Counted from the stretch's first letter, positions 8,869-17,281 are shown. The stretch is 64,000 nt of DNA from Saccharothrix luteola (GCF_020859565.1 NZ_JAJHUO010000003.1:387789-451788), one strand, 5' to 3'. Numbers and translations: made by a program. The notes: generated by a model from the sequence alone, not told the origin.

Positions 8869-9736
8869 GACCGTGGTCCTTCGTGCCCGCACCACCGCGC
8901 CCGCGGACCGGGTGCGCCGGGCCGTGACCGACGCCGGCGAGCTGGGCACGTGGCTGGCCGAGCACGCGGCCGTCGACCTGCCCGACCGGTTCGAGTTCTG
9001 GGGCCGCACGACCCCCGAGGGCGACGCGCCGCACCAGACGTTGCGGCACGTGGACGAGAACTCGCTGCGGTTCGACTGGAGGGTCGGCGGCGAGGACACC
9101 ACCGTCGAGATCGGCTGGGCCGAGCAGGACGGCGACACCGTGGTCACGCTGTCGCAGAGCCACTTCCCGGGCTGGGACGTGGCGGTCGTGGAGACCAGCG
9201 TGCTCGGCTACCTCTACACCTACTGGTGCCTGTCGCTGGCGAACCTGGTCGACCACGTCGAAGGCCGCCCCCTGACGCCGAAGGTGGACTTCGCCACCAC
9301 GGAGATGCGCGGCGAGGTGCTCATCGGGGCGCCGGTCGACGCGGTGGCCCACTCGCTGGTCGACGCCGAGGAGTACTCCCGGTGGTTCGGCGCGAAGATC
9401 GACATCGAGGCGTGGGAGGGCGGCCGGGTCGCCATGGGCGGCTTCGAGGTGAACCCGCAGCCCGCGAAGGTGGTCGACTTCGAGCCCGGCAGGCGGATGG
9501 GCATCGACTGGGGCGGCATGGTGTCCAGCTGGGAGCTGGCCGAATCCGACGGCGGCACGCGGCTGACGTTCGTGCAGAGCGGGTTCGACACCGGCCAACC
9601 GCCGTACGGCGCGTGGGCGGGCTGGCTGTCGGGCGTGGCGGAGCTGCGCCGGTTCCACGAGCTGGCCGACTGGCGCCCGATCTGGCTGCAGCCGGACGTG
9701 CCCGGCCTGCCCGAGGGCATGCTCACGGAGAGCTGA
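8861..9736 (+). CDS. SRPBCC/AHSA1-like protein with two START-type domains
   Basis: 291 residues. Two AHSA1-type folds can be read, about 1-145 and 150-291. The second shows EVLIGAPVDAVAHSLVDAEEYSRWFGAKIDIE followed by GGRVAMGGF and KVVDFEPGRRMGIDW. Such proteins bind small hydrophobic molecules or help stress responses; the ligand is unknown. Its start overlaps the stop of the ArsR-like gene by 8 bp, so the two are translationally coupled. It ends tail-to-tail with the response regulator, overlapping by 14 bp. Confidence 0.8.
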   Translation: MSETVVLRARTTAPADRVRRAVTDAGELGTWLAEHAAVDLPDRFEFWGRTTPEGDAPHQTLRHVDENSLRFDWRVGGEDTTVEIGWAEQDGDTVVTLSQSHFPGWDVAVVETSVLGYLYTYWCLSLANLVDHVEGRPLTPKVDFATTEMRGEVLIGAPVDAVAHSLVDAEEYSRWFGAKIDIEAWEGGRVAMGGFEVNPQPAKVVDFEPGRRMGIDWGGMVSSWELAESDGGTRLTFVQSGFDTGQPPYGAWAGWLSGVAELRRFHELADWRPIWLQPDVPGLPEGMLTES

Positions 9737-10352
9737 GGCGGATCAGCTTCAGCTCGACGGCGGTCCGCACGGCCGCCGTCCTGGTGTCCACGCCGAGCTT
9801 GTCGAAGATCCGCACCAGGTGCGTCTTCACCGTCGCCTCGCTGATGAACAGCGCCTTGGCGATCTCGCGGTTCGACAGGCCGCGGGCGAGGTGGTCGAGG
9901 ATCTGCACCTCGCGCTTGGTGACGGCCGGGGTGGTCGCGGGCCGCAGCAGGCGGCGGGCGATGTCGGGGGACAGCACGGTGCGGCCCGTGGAGGCCTGGC
10001 GGACCGCGGCGGCCAGCTCGTCGGGCGGGCAGTCCTTGAGCAGGTAGCCGGTCGCGCCCGCCTCGACCGCGCGCACCACGTCCGCGTCCGAGTCGTACGT
10101 GGTCAGCACCACGACCTGCGGCGGGTCGGGCAGGGCGCGCAGGCGCCGGGTGGCCTCCACGCCGTCGATGCCCGCGCCGAGCCGCAGGTCCATCAGCACC
10201 ACGTCCACGGCCCTGGTCGCGGCGAGGCGGACCGCGTCCTCGCCCGTGGCGGCCTCGGCGACCACCTCGAAGTCGCGGGCCAGCAGCCCGGCCAGGCCGA
10301 ACCGGACCACCGGGTGGTCGTCCACCACCAGCACCCGCAACGGCCCCGTCAC
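9723..10352 (-). CDS. NarL/FixJ-family response regulator (SenR-like)
   Basis: 209 residues. A receiver domain, about 5-120, has VLVVDDHPVVRFGL, the phosphoacceptor Asp in VVLMDLRLG and the conserved Lys in GYLLKDCPP. A LuxR-type HTH, about 140-205, has LTKREVQILDHLARGLSNREIAKALFISEATVKTHLVRIFDKLGV-like helices. The gene overlaps the end of the upstream sensor kinase by 4 bp. With the kinase and the divergent HbpS-like gene it matches the layout of the SenS-SenR-HbpS heme/redox system of Streptomyces; SenR identity is an inference from context. Confidence 0.9.
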   Translation of the reverse strand: MTGPLRVLVVDDHPVVRFGLAGLLARDFEVVAEAATGEDAVRLAATRAVDVVLMDLRLGAGIDGVEATRRLRALPDPPQVVVLTTYDSDADVVRAVEAGATGYLLKDCPPDELAAAVRQASTGRTVLSPDIARRLLRPATTPAVTKREVQILDHLARGLSNREIAKALFISEATVKTHLVRIFDKLGVDTRTAAVRTAVELKLIRLSSP

Positions 10353-11314
10353 GGCGTCGGCACGCTCACGGCCAGCGCCGTGCCCTCGCCCGGCGCGCTC
10401 TCCACCGTCATCGTGCCGCCGAGCTCGGCGACCCGGTCGCGGATCGCGTCGAGCCCGTAGCCGCGGCCCGGTTCGGGCCCGATCGCGGCCGGGTCGAACC
10501 CGCGGCCGTCGTCGCGCACGTCGAGCGTCACCGCGTCACCCAGGTACGTCAGCGTGAGGACGGCGGTGGTGGCGTCGGCGTGCTCGCGGACGTTGGCCAG
10601 CGCGCCCTGCGCGACCCGCAGCAGCGCCACCTCCACCGGCACCGGCAGCGGGTACGGCTCGCCCTCCACCTCGACCCGGTCGCACAGGGCGCGCAGCGCG
10701 TCGGTCAGCGTGCGGCCGCTCAACGGCGAGAGGTCGCGGACGAACCGGCGCGCCTCGGCGAGGTTCTCCTTGGCCACCTCGCGGGCGCGGTCGGTGTCGC
10801 CGAGCTCGAGGAGCAGCGTGATGCTGGACAGGCCCTGCGCCAGCGTGTCGTGGATCTCCCGGGCCAGCCGCTGCCGTTCCTGCAGGACACCGGCCTGGTG
10901 CAGCAGGCGGCGGCGGTCGAAGAACACGGCGGCGGTGATCACCGCGACGCCGACCGGGCCCAGCACCAGGCTCGGCTCGACCGTCTCGGCCAACCGCACC
11001 TGCGCGAGCACCACCGCGGCCGTCAGCACGGCGGCCAGCGGCACCGCGACCCGCGGGCGCAGCTGCCGCAGGCACTGGAAGAACAGCGGGATCGCGCACC
11101 AGCCGAAGCTCGGCGCCAACCACACCACCACCAGCCACAACGCCAGCACGGCCGGCAGCGCGCCCGTCCACCGCACCCCGAACGGGTAGGCCGCGCCCAG
11201 CACGGCGGCGGTGAGCAGCACGGCGGGCGCGACGCCGTGGTACGCGACGTACCGCGCCGCCGACGCCGTCAACAGCACGTAGAAGCCCGCGTGCATCGCC
11301 CGGTGCAGCCACAC
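10349..11314 (-). CDS. Sensor histidine kinase, HisKA_3 type (SenS-like)
   Basis: About 321 residues. The first 150 residues hold five hydrophobic segments (FYVLLTASAARYVAYHG, APAVLLTAAVLGAAYPFGV, ALPAVLALWLVVVWLAP, ...). The H-box is QRLAREIHDTLAQGLSSI; the ATP-binding domain follows with DDGRGFDP and GYGLDAIRDRVAELGG. A GTG at 11312-11314 preceded by AGGG was taken as the start; an ATG at 11294-11296 is also possible. A frame extending to 12139 overlaps other genes and was rejected. Adjacent to a NarL-type partner and divergent from an HbpS-like secreted protein, as in SenS systems. Confidence 0.85.
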   Translation of the reverse strand: MWLHRAMHAGFYVLLTASAARYVAYHGVAPAVLLTAAVLGAAYPFGVRWTGALPAVLALWLVVVWLAPSFGWCAIPLFFQCLRQLRPRVAVPLAAVLTAAVVLAQVRLAETVEPSLVLGPVGVAVITAAVFFDRRRLLHQAGVLQERQRLAREIHDTLAQGLSSITLLLELGDTDRAREVAKENLAEARRFVRDLSPLSGRTLTDALRALCDRVEVEGEPYPLPVPVEVALLRVAQGALANVREHADATTAVLTLTYLGDAVTLDVRDDGRGFDPAAIGPEPGRGYGLDAIRDRVAELGGTMTVESAPGEGTALAVSVPTP

Positions 11315-11332
11315 GGGGCTGACCCTAAGCCA

Positions 11333-11384
11333 GGTTCCGGCCCGCCGGGTCAACCGATGGGTTGAACGGGTGTCGACCGGAACC
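11333..11384. promoter_or_regulatory. Nested dyad in the divergent kinase/HbpS promoter region
   Basis: An outer inverted repeat GGTTCCGG (11333-11340) / CCGGAACC (11377-11384) surrounds an inner one, TCAACC-GATG-GGTTGA (11350-11365). The two dyads share nearly the same centre (11358). Placement between the two divergent genes makes it a candidate site for the adjacent NarL-type regulator. Confidence 0.55.
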
Positions 11385-11452
11385 ACCAGGTCGTGGCGGT
11401 CGGGAGTGGCGAGGCTCGACCACGACACGAACCGGATGAGGAGGGTGTGGCG

Positions 11453-11959
11453 ATGCGCAAGACCACGATCGCGGTGCTGGTGGCGTTGTCCGTGGCGGGC
11501 GCCGGCGGGTACGCGGTGGCCGACCAGCAGCACGGGCGCAGCGGCGTCGCGGTGCGGACCACGACGACCATCACGGTCGACGCGGCCGTCCAGGCGGCAC
11601 AGGCGGCCTTGGACGCCGCCGAGAAGGAGGGGCAGCGCGTCACGGTCGCCGTCGTCGACCGGGGCGGTGACGTGGTCGTGCTCCTGCACGGTGACGGCGC
11701 CGGGCCGCAGAGCGAGGAGTCGGCCCGCCGGAAGGCGTTCACGGCGGTGTCGTTCAACGCGCCGACCTCGGTGCTGGCGGGCCGCGTGACCGGCGCCGGC
11801 GCGACGTTGCGCGACATCCCCGGCACGCTGTTCCTGGCCGGCGGCGTGCCCGTGGTGTCGGACGGCGCGCCCGTCGCGGGCATCGGGGTCGGCGGCGCGC
11901 CCAGCGGCGACCTGGACGAGCGCTTCGCCCGCGCGGGCCTCGACGCGATCGGCGGCTGA
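11453..11959 (+). CDS. Secreted HbpS/GlcG-family heme-binding protein
   Basis: 168 residues. A signal peptide (MRKTTIAVLVALSVAGAGGY) with probable cleavage after AVA near residue 24 is followed by a GlcG/HbpS domain: ITVDAAVQAAQAALDAAEKEG, VTVAVVDRGGDVVVLLHGDGAGP, ARRKAFTAVSF, GVPVVSDGAPVAGIGVGGAPSG. In Streptomyces, extracellular HbpS binds heme and modulates the sensor kinase SenS. Here the gene is divergent from a kinase-regulator pair, which supports that role. Its signal peptide has Arg-Lys rather than a clear twin Arg, so Sec export is as likely as Tat. The ATG at 11453 follows GAGGAGGG. Confidence 0.82.
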   Translation: MRKTTIAVLVALSVAGAGGYAVADQQHGRSGVAVRTTTTITVDAAVQAAQAALDAAEKEGQRVTVAVVDRGGDVVVLLHGDGAGPQSEESARRKAFTAVSFNAPTSVLAGRVTGAGATLRDIPGTLFLAGGVPVVSDGAPVAGIGVGGAPSGDLDERFARAGLDAIGG

Positions 11960-11981
11960 CCGGACCCGGACCTGCGCGGAC

Positions 11982-12021
11982 GGGGTGCTCCCTGGGCGGA
12001 ACGGGGCCCGGGGAGCACCCC
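11982..12021 (+). terminator. Hairpin terminator after the HbpS-like gene
   Basis: GGGGTGCTCCC (11982-11992) and GGGAGCACCCC (12011-12021) form a perfect 11-bp stem with an 18-nt loop, 23 bp after the stop. No T tract. Confidence 0.6.
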
Positions 12022-12126
12022 GCCGGGCCCCGGCGACCGGCCCGGCAATCGGCTGAATGGTCCATTCACCCGCGTTCAAGGCGGGGATGGCGTCACCGGG
12101 CGTTCGTCCGGGGTTAGGGTTCCGGT

Positions 12127-13113
12127 GTGGCCATCGCACGTGCCGAACGGCTCGTCAACCTGGTGCTGTGCCTGCTGTCGACCCGGCAGTACCTGACCGC
12201 CGAGCGCATCCGCGCCATCGTCCCCGGCTATGCCGACGCCGCGACGGACGAGGCGTTCTTCCGCATGTTCGAACGCGACAAGACCGAGCTGCGCGACCTC
12301 GGCGTGCCGCTGGAGACCGGCCGCAGCACGGGCTTCGACGCGATCGACGGGTACCGCATCGCCCGCCGGGACTACGAGCTCGGCGACATCGACCTGGAAC
12401 CGGACGAGGCCGCCGCCGTGGCGCTGGCCGCCCGGCTCTGGGACTCGCCGCAGTTCACCGGCGCCGCGCACGGCGCCCTCATCAAGCTCCGCGCCGCGGG
12501 CGTCGACGTCGACCAGGACGTGCACGTGCCGGTCGAGCCGAAGGTCCGCACCAGCGAACCCGCGTTCCCGCCGCTGCTCGCGGCGGTGCAGGAAGGGCGA
12601 GTGGTCGAGTTCGACTACCGCCGCCCGGTGCCGGTCGAGGTGCGCACCCGCACCGTCGAGCCGTGGGGCGTGGTCGCCTGGCGCGGCCGGTGGTACCTCG
12701 TCGGGCACGACCGCGACCGCGACGCGCCGCGCTGCTTCCGGCTCTCCCGCATCGTCGGCGACGTCCGCGCGGTCGGCAAGGCGGGCGCCGTGCGGCGGCC
12801 CGACCAGTTCGACCTGCTGTCGTTCGTGGTCCGCAACCAGCCCGCCGCCGACCAGCAGCCCGCCACCGCCAAGCTGTGGGTGGCGCGCGGCCGGGCGCAG
12901 GGCGTGCGCCGGCGGGCGAAGGTCGTCGGCGCGCGGGACTTCGACGGCGAGCCCGGCGACGTGCTGGAGATCGAGCTGAGGTTCCCCGACTCGGCCGCCG
13001 GGTGGATCGCGGGCTTCGGCCCCGACGTGGTGGTGCTGGAACCGGAAGTGCTGGCCAAGACCGTGCGGGAGAAGCTGCTCGGCGCGCTGCGCGGCGCGGG
13101 GGTGCGCGCGTGA
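12127..13113 (+). CDS. pafB: WYL-domain transcriptional activator PafB
   Basis: 328 residues, GTG start. About 1-80 is a winged helix (ARAERLVNLVLCLLSTRQYLTAERIRAIVPGY); about 140-225 is a WYL domain with VVEFDYRRP and WGVVAWRGRWYLVGHDRDR; a C-terminal WCX extension ends the protein. PafB and PafC form a heterodimeric DNA-damage activator of the SigA-dependent, LexA-independent response in mycobacteria, with the WYL domain sensing nucleic acid. It overlaps pafC by 4 bp (GTGA). Confidence 0.93.
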   Translation: MAIARAERLVNLVLCLLSTRQYLTAERIRAIVPGYADAATDEAFFRMFERDKTELRDLGVPLETGRSTGFDAIDGYRIARRDYELGDIDLEPDEAAAVALAARLWDSPQFTGAAHGALIKLRAAGVDVDQDVHVPVEPKVRTSEPAFPPLLAAVQEGRVVEFDYRRPVPVEVRTRTVEPWGVVAWRGRWYLVGHDRDRDAPRCFRLSRIVGDVRAVGKAGAVRRPDQFDLLSFVVRNQPAADQQPATAKLWVARGRAQGVRRRAKVVGARDFDGEPGDVLEIELRFPDSAAGWIAGFGPDVVVLEPEVLAKTVREKLLGALRGAGVRA

Positions 13114-14081
13114 ACGCCGCCACCGACCGGCTGCCCCGGCTGCTCGCCCTCGTGCCCTACCTGCTGGCCCGGCCCGGCATCCCGATCGACGAGGTCGCCG
13201 CCGACTTCGAGGTCACGCCCAAGCAGATCCGCAAGGACCTCGAACTGCTGTGGATGTGCGGCCTGCCCGGCTACGGCCCGGGCGACCTGATCGACCTGTC
13301 GTTCGAGGGCGAGACGGTCACCGTCACCTTCGACGCGGGCATGAGTCGCCCGTTGCGGCTGACCGCCGCCGAGGCGACGTCGCTGCTGGTGGCGCTGCGC
13401 GCGCTGGTCGAGACGCCGGGCGTGGCCGACCAGGACGCCGTGCAGCGCGCGGTGGCCAAGATCGAGGCCGCCGTCGGCCAGGCGCAGCCCGCCGGCGTGG
13501 CCGTGGGACTGGCCCTGCGGGAAGCGCCGGAGACGGCTCGCGTGCGCGACGCGGTGTCGGACGGCGTGCGCCGCGGTCGCGCCCTGCACCTGCGCTACTA
13601 CACGCCGTCACGCGACGAGATCACCGCGCGGGTCGTGGACCCGATGCGGATGCTGCTCGTGGAAGGCCGCAGCTACCTGGAGGCCTGGTGCCGCGCGGCG
13701 GACGGCGTGCGGCTGTTCCGCCTCGACCGGATCGACGCCGTCGACGTGCTGGACGAGCCCGCCGCCCCGCCGCCGCACGCCACGCCCACCGACACGTCGG
13801 AGGGGTTGTTCCAACCGGACCCGTCGCAGCGCACGGCCGTGCTGGTGCTCGAACCGGACGCCCGCTGGGTCGCCGAGTACTACCCGACCGACGGCCTGGT
13901 CGAGTTGCCCGAGGGCCGCGCCAGGGTGCTCATGCGGTACGCCGACACGGCCTGGATGGTGCGGCTGCTGCTCGGGTTGGGCGGCGAAGCGCACGTGGAG
14001 CAGCCACCCGACCTGGTGGCCGAGGTCGCCCGACAGGCCGAGGCGGCGTTGCGCCGGGCGGATCACCTCCCGGCAACCTAG
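13110..14081 (+). CDS. pafC: WYL-domain transcriptional activator PafC
   Basis: 323 residues from a GTG at 13110 overlapping the pafB stop. It has the same architecture as PafB: HTH (RLPRLLALVPYLLARPGIPIDEVAADFEVTPKQIRKDLELLW), WYL domain around 150-230 (GRALHLRYYTPSRDEITARVVDPMRMLLVEGRSYLEAWCR) and WCX tail. The partner of PafB. Position between pafB and tatA is the conserved actinobacterial order. Confidence 0.93.
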   Translation: MNAATDRLPRLLALVPYLLARPGIPIDEVAADFEVTPKQIRKDLELLWMCGLPGYGPGDLIDLSFEGETVTVTFDAGMSRPLRLTAAEATSLLVALRALVETPGVADQDAVQRAVAKIEAAVGQAQPAGVAVGLALREAPETARVRDAVSDGVRRGRALHLRYYTPSRDEITARVVDPMRMLLVEGRSYLEAWCRAADGVRLFRLDRIDAVDVLDEPAAPPPHATPTDTSEGLFQPDPSQRTAVLVLEPDARWVAEYYPTDGLVELPEGRARVLMRYADTAWMVRLLLGLGGEAHVEQPPDLVAEVARQAEAALRRADHLPAT

Positions 14082-14099
14082 GGCAAGTACGGTGGTGCC

Positions 14100-14366
14100 G
14101 TGCCGTACTTGCCGAGCCTGGTGCTGATCGTCCTCGGGGTGGTCGTGCTCGTCCCGTTCGCGGTTCGAGCCCTCCGATCCTTGCGTCGCTTCCGCGCCGC
14201 AAGCACTCTGGTGGGTGACAGGGTCGGCGATGGCGTCGGTCTGCTGCGGGCGCGCTCAGCCGCGCTCCAGGTGGCCCTCGCCGAACGGCGTCCGGATCAC
14301 GCCCGCGAGGGCAAGCCCCGCGTACCATCGGTGGACCGGGGGAGACAGGAGGACAACCGTGCCTAG
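14100..14366 (+). CDS. Small single-pass membrane protein between pafC and tatA
   Basis: 88 residues. Residues 5-24 (PSLVLIVLGVVVLVPFAVRA) form one membrane helix followed by an arginine-rich cytoplasmic tail. I do not recognise a family. It starts at a GTG 19 bp after the pafC stop and overlaps the tatA start by 8 bp, which implies coupled translation. A real gene is likely because the frame fits the gap exactly, but the start is tentative. Confidence 0.6.
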   Translation: MPYLPSLVLIVLGVVVLVPFAVRALRSLRRFRAASTLVGDRVGDGVGLLRARSAALQVALAERRPDHAREGKPRVPSVDRGRQEDNRA

Positions 14367-14706
14367 CCTCGGACCAACCGAACTGATCATCATCGCCGTG
14401 GTGATCATCCTGCTGTTCGGCGCCAAGAAGCTGCCCGACATGGCCCGCTCGATCGGCCGTTCGGCGAAGATCCTCAAGGCCGAGACCAAGGGTCTGCGCA
14501 GCGAGGACGAGCCGCAGCAGCAGCCGGGCACGACGACGGCGCAGCAGGTGCCCGCGCCGCAGCAGCTGCCGCCCGCGCAGCCGCAGGTGGCCCAGCAGCC
14601 GGTCGCGCAGCCCCAGCAGGTCGCCCAGCCCGTGGCGCAGCCGCAGGTGGCGCAGCCGATCGAGCAGTCCGCGCAGAACCTGCAGAACAAGCAGAACACC
14701 AACTAG
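14359..14706 (+). CDS. tatA: Twin-arginine translocase subunit TatA
   Basis: 115 residues from a GTG at 14359. The protein opens with GPTELIIIAVVIILLFGAKK and continues LPDMARSIGRSAKILKAETKGL, the TatA transmembrane helix, FG(A)KKLP hinge and amphipathic helix. The tail (about 60-115) is a Q/P/A-rich low-complexity region typical of actinobacterial TatA. TatA polymerises to form the pore for folded exported proteins. tatC is 36 bp downstream. Confidence 0.95.
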   Translation: MPSLGPTELIIIAVVIILLFGAKKLPDMARSIGRSAKILKAETKGLRSEDEPQQQPGTTTAQQVPAPQQLPPAQPQVAQQPVAQPQQVAQPVAQPQVAQPIEQSAQNLQNKQNTN

Positions 14707-14742
14707 AGCCGCGTCAACGAGAGCCGAAGGACGGTCCGCACG

Positions 14743-15738
14743 GTGGGGGCAAGTCCGGTCCGGTGGTGGGCCCAGCGCCGGGAGCGCCGCAAGATCACGA
14801 GTCGTCGGTCGAACCCCGACGGCACCATGTCGCTGAAGCACCACCTCTACGACCTCCGGCACCGGCTGGGGTTGGCGCTGCTGTTCATCGCGTGCGGCGC
14901 GATCTTCGGCTTCATCTGGTGGAGCTGGCGGCCCTTCGGGCTGCCCAGCCTCGGCGACATCGTCATCGAGCCCTACTGCGGCATCCCGGAGACCCAGCGG
15001 CTGACCCAGACGGGTCAGGGCTGCCAGCTGCTGCAGACCAAGCCGTTCGAAGTGTTCATGATCCGGTTGAAGGTCGGCGCGGGCGCCGGCATGGCGCTGA
15101 CCGCGCCGCTGTGGCTCTACCAGGTGTGGCGGTTCATCTCACCGGGCCTGTACGCCAAGGAGCGGCGCTTCGCCGTCGTCTTCGTGGCGTGCGCTTCGGT
15201 GCTGTTCGTCGCGGGCGCCACCCTGGCGTTCTACGTCGTGCCGCAGGGCCTGGCGGTGCTGGTCGGCTTCGGTGACGAGCAGTTCATCACCGCCCTCACC
15301 GCCGGCGAGTACGTCAGCTTCGTCATGACGCTGCTGCTGATCTTCGGCGTGAGCTTCGAGCTGCCGCTGATCGTGGTGATGCTCAACCAGGTCGGCGTGG
15401 TCAGCTACGCGAAGCTGCACAAGTGGCGGCGCGGCATCGTGTTCGGCCTGTTCGTCTTCGCCGCCATCGCCACACCGGGCACCGACCCGATCTCCATGGT
15501 CGCGCTGGCCGTGGCGCTCGTGCTGCTGTTCGAGCTGGCGATCCAGATCGCCAGGGTGCACGACCGGCGGGTCGAGCGCAGGCGCAAGGCCGAGGGGCTG
15601 GACGACATCGCGGACGACGAGGCCGCCCCGTTCGACTACACGCCGTCGGCGGTCGAGGAAGCGTCACCCGAACCGGTGCCCACACCCGATCCGGTGGCGG
15701 AATCGCCCGGCAAGGTTCGCTACGACGACGTGACCTGA
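14743..15738 (+). CDS. tatC: Sec-independent translocase subunit TatC
   Basis: 331 residues. Core motifs are SLKHHLYDLRHRL (E/HLxELRxRL), six membrane helices and KPFEVFMIRLKVGAG, LFVAGATLAFYVVPQGL and GVSFELPLIVVMLNQVGVV. TatC is the twin-arginine signal receptor. The GTG at 14743 was kept because AAGGA lies about 11 bp upstream; an in-frame ATG at 14827 (MSLKHH) is a credible alternative that would remove a basic 28-residue N-terminus. The acidic C-terminal tail has no clear function. Confidence 0.95.
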   Translation: MGASPVRWWAQRRERRKITSRRSNPDGTMSLKHHLYDLRHRLGLALLFIACGAIFGFIWWSWRPFGLPSLGDIVIEPYCGIPETQRLTQTGQGCQLLQTKPFEVFMIRLKVGAGAGMALTAPLWLYQVWRFISPGLYAKERRFAVVFVACASVLFVAGATLAFYVVPQGLAVLVGFGDEQFITALTAGEYVSFVMTLLLIFGVSFELPLIVVMLNQVGVVSYAKLHKWRRGIVFGLFVFAAIATPGTDPISMVALAVALVLLFELAIQIARVHDRRVERRRKAEGLDDIADDEAAPFDYTPSAVEEASPEPVPTPDPVAESPGKVRYDDVT

Positions 15739-15776
15739 TCACTCGATCCGGTGAACGCTTTGTAGGCTGCCGGACC

Positions 15777-16661
15777 ATGTCGACGTCAACGCGGGCGGCC
15801 CTGCTGGTGTGCCCCACCTCGGGCAAGGGCAGGGCCGCGCGCATGGCCGGCACCGTCGCGGAACGGCTGCGCGGCGTGGTCGACCGACTGGACCTGCACG
15901 TGGCGGCCAGCGCCGAGGGCACGGCGGAGGCCGCGCGCCGGGCGGTGGCCGACGGCGTGGACGTGCTCGTGGTCCTCGGCGGCGACGGCGGCGCGCACCT
16001 GGCCGTCCAGGCGTGCGCGCAATCCTCGACGGCATTGGCCGTGGTGCCCGCCGGCACCGGGAACGACCTGGCCACCGCCCTCGGCACCACCTCGGTGGAC
16101 GACGTGGTGACCGCGTTGCGCGAGGGCCACCGCGCCCGGTTCGACCTCGGGCGCGTGGAGCACGGCCCCTGGTTCGCCACCGTGCTGTGCGCGGGCTTCG
16201 ACTCGGCGGTCAACGAGCGCGCGAACGCGATGCGCTGGCCCGCCGGACCGCGCCGCTACGACCTGGCGATCCTCGCCGAGCTCGCGGCCCTGCGGCCCCG
16301 GCGGCTGGTGGTCGAGACCGAGGACGAGGTGCTGGAACTGGACGCGCTGCTGGTCGCGGTCGGGAACACGACCAGCTACGGCGGCGGCATCCCGGTGTGC
16401 CCGGACGCCTCCACGACCGACGGCCTGTTCGACCTGACCGTGGTGCGGGCCACGCCGCGGCGGACCCTGCTGCGGATGCTGCCCACGCTGCGCACCGGCC
16501 GGCACGTGGACCACCCGGCCGTGCGCACGCTGCGGGCCCGTTCCGCACGGCTGTCCGGGCCGCCCTGGGTGGCCTACGCCGACGGCGAGCGGCTCAGCGG
16601 CGTGCCGCTGACGACGACGTGCGTCCCGGGCGCGCTCATCGCCGTCACCGGTGCCGGCTGA
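15777..16661 (+). CDS. Diacylglycerol/lipid kinase
   Basis: 294 residues of the DagK/YegS family. LLVCPTSGKGRAARM is the nucleotide-binding loop, VLVVLGGDGGAHLAVQA the GGDG active-site motif and VVPAGTGNDLATALG the PxGTGND motif. It should phosphorylate diacylglycerol or a related lipid. The start is the ATG at 15777 (MSTSTRAALLV). It is a second member of this fold in the window besides the PAP2 fusion at 5335-6768. Located between tatC and helY; the tail overlaps the convergent hypothetical gene by 17 bp. Confidence 0.9.
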   Translation: MSTSTRAALLVCPTSGKGRAARMAGTVAERLRGVVDRLDLHVAASAEGTAEAARRAVADGVDVLVVLGGDGGAHLAVQACAQSSTALAVVPAGTGNDLATALGTTSVDDVVTALREGHRARFDLGRVEHGPWFATVLCAGFDSAVNERANAMRWPAGPRRYDLAILAELAALRPRRLVVETEDEVLELDALLVAVGNTTSYGGGIPVCPDASTTDGLFDLTVVRATPRRTLLRMLPTLRTGRHVDHPAVRTLRARSARLSGPPWVAYADGERLSGVPLTTTCVPGALIAVTGAG

Positions 16662-17163
16662 TCACGTCGCGCTTGCGCCACGAGGCGTGCGCCTCCGCCG
16701 TGCCCCGGTCGAACAGCCAGCCGGCGACGGTCAGCACCCCGCCCGCCGCGTCCAACGGCGTGTCGTGCGCCGACTCGACCGTCTCGATCTCGTGCCTGCC
16801 GCAGTCCCGGATCGCGTCGCAGCGGACCGAGATCTCGCCCTCCACCTGCCACGGCGGAGGCGGTCTCAGCACGTTGCGGTGCGGGTCGCGGGGCAGCGAG
16901 ACGTGCACGAGGAAGGCCACCTCCTCGAACTCCGCGAGCGCCGACAGCCCCGCGTAGGGCGCACCCGGCAGGTGGTCGAACACCAGCCCGGCGCCCGGTC
17001 TGCCGAGGTGGTCGGCCAGCCGCTCGATCCGCGCCTGGGCCAGCCTCAGCACGGCGAGCACCGGGTCGACCTCGACCAGGTCGGGGAACACCCACCTGAG
17101 GTCGCCCTCCGCCAACGGGATCGCTTGCACGGCTACCGAGTGTGCACCATGGTCCACCTCCAT
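16645..17163 (-). CDS. Hypothetical protein, not recognised
   Basis: 172 residues from an ATG at 17161-17163 (MEVDHGAHSVAVQA). Readable pieces are LRWVFPDLVEVDPVLAVLRLAQARIERLADHLG, FEEVAFLVHVSLPRDPHRNVL and GRHEIETVESAHDTPLDAAGGVLTVAGWLF. No cofactor motif, signal peptide or membrane segment is evident. It is divergent from helY across an AT-rich region containing a palindrome at 17176-17191, which argues for the 17163 start rather than the in-frame ATG further upstream. Function unknown. Confidence 0.6.
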   Translation of the reverse strand: MEVDHGAHSVAVQAIPLAEGDLRWVFPDLVEVDPVLAVLRLAQARIERLADHLGRPGAGLVFDHLPGAPYAGLSALAEFEEVAFLVHVSLPRDPHRNVLRPPPPWQVEGEISVRCDAIRDCGRHEIETVESAHDTPLDAAGGVLTVAGWLFDRGTAEAHASWRKRDVISRHR

Positions 17164-17175
17164 AGTCTTTATAGC

Positions 17176-17191
17176 TTCAGTGTTGACTGAA
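17176..17191. promoter_or_regulatory. Palindrome in the divergent hypothetical/helY promoter region
   Basis: TTCAGT-GTTG-ACTGAA is a perfect 6-bp inverted repeat inside the most AT-rich stretch nearby, 12 bp before the hypothetical gene start. A candidate operator; no known regulator is implied. Confidence 0.4.
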
Positions 17192-17281
17192 AGATGAATC
17201 ATGGGGCTCGTCGCGACGGTGTTCCGGGTTCCGCTGCGGATCTGAAGCGATTTTGTCGGTCCCGTATGACAGCCTGGACAC

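Noticed and set aside
10349..12139. 596-residue histidine kinase starting at 12139
   Set aside because: The extension overlaps the HbpS-like gene in reverse and has shadow-frame composition; hydrophobic kinase sequence begins near 11314.
12057..14081. Single fused 674-codon gene covering pafB and pafC
   Set aside because: The first part is out of frame with PafB. PafB (12127) and PafC (13110) each have their own start and full WYL architecture with a 4-bp overlap.
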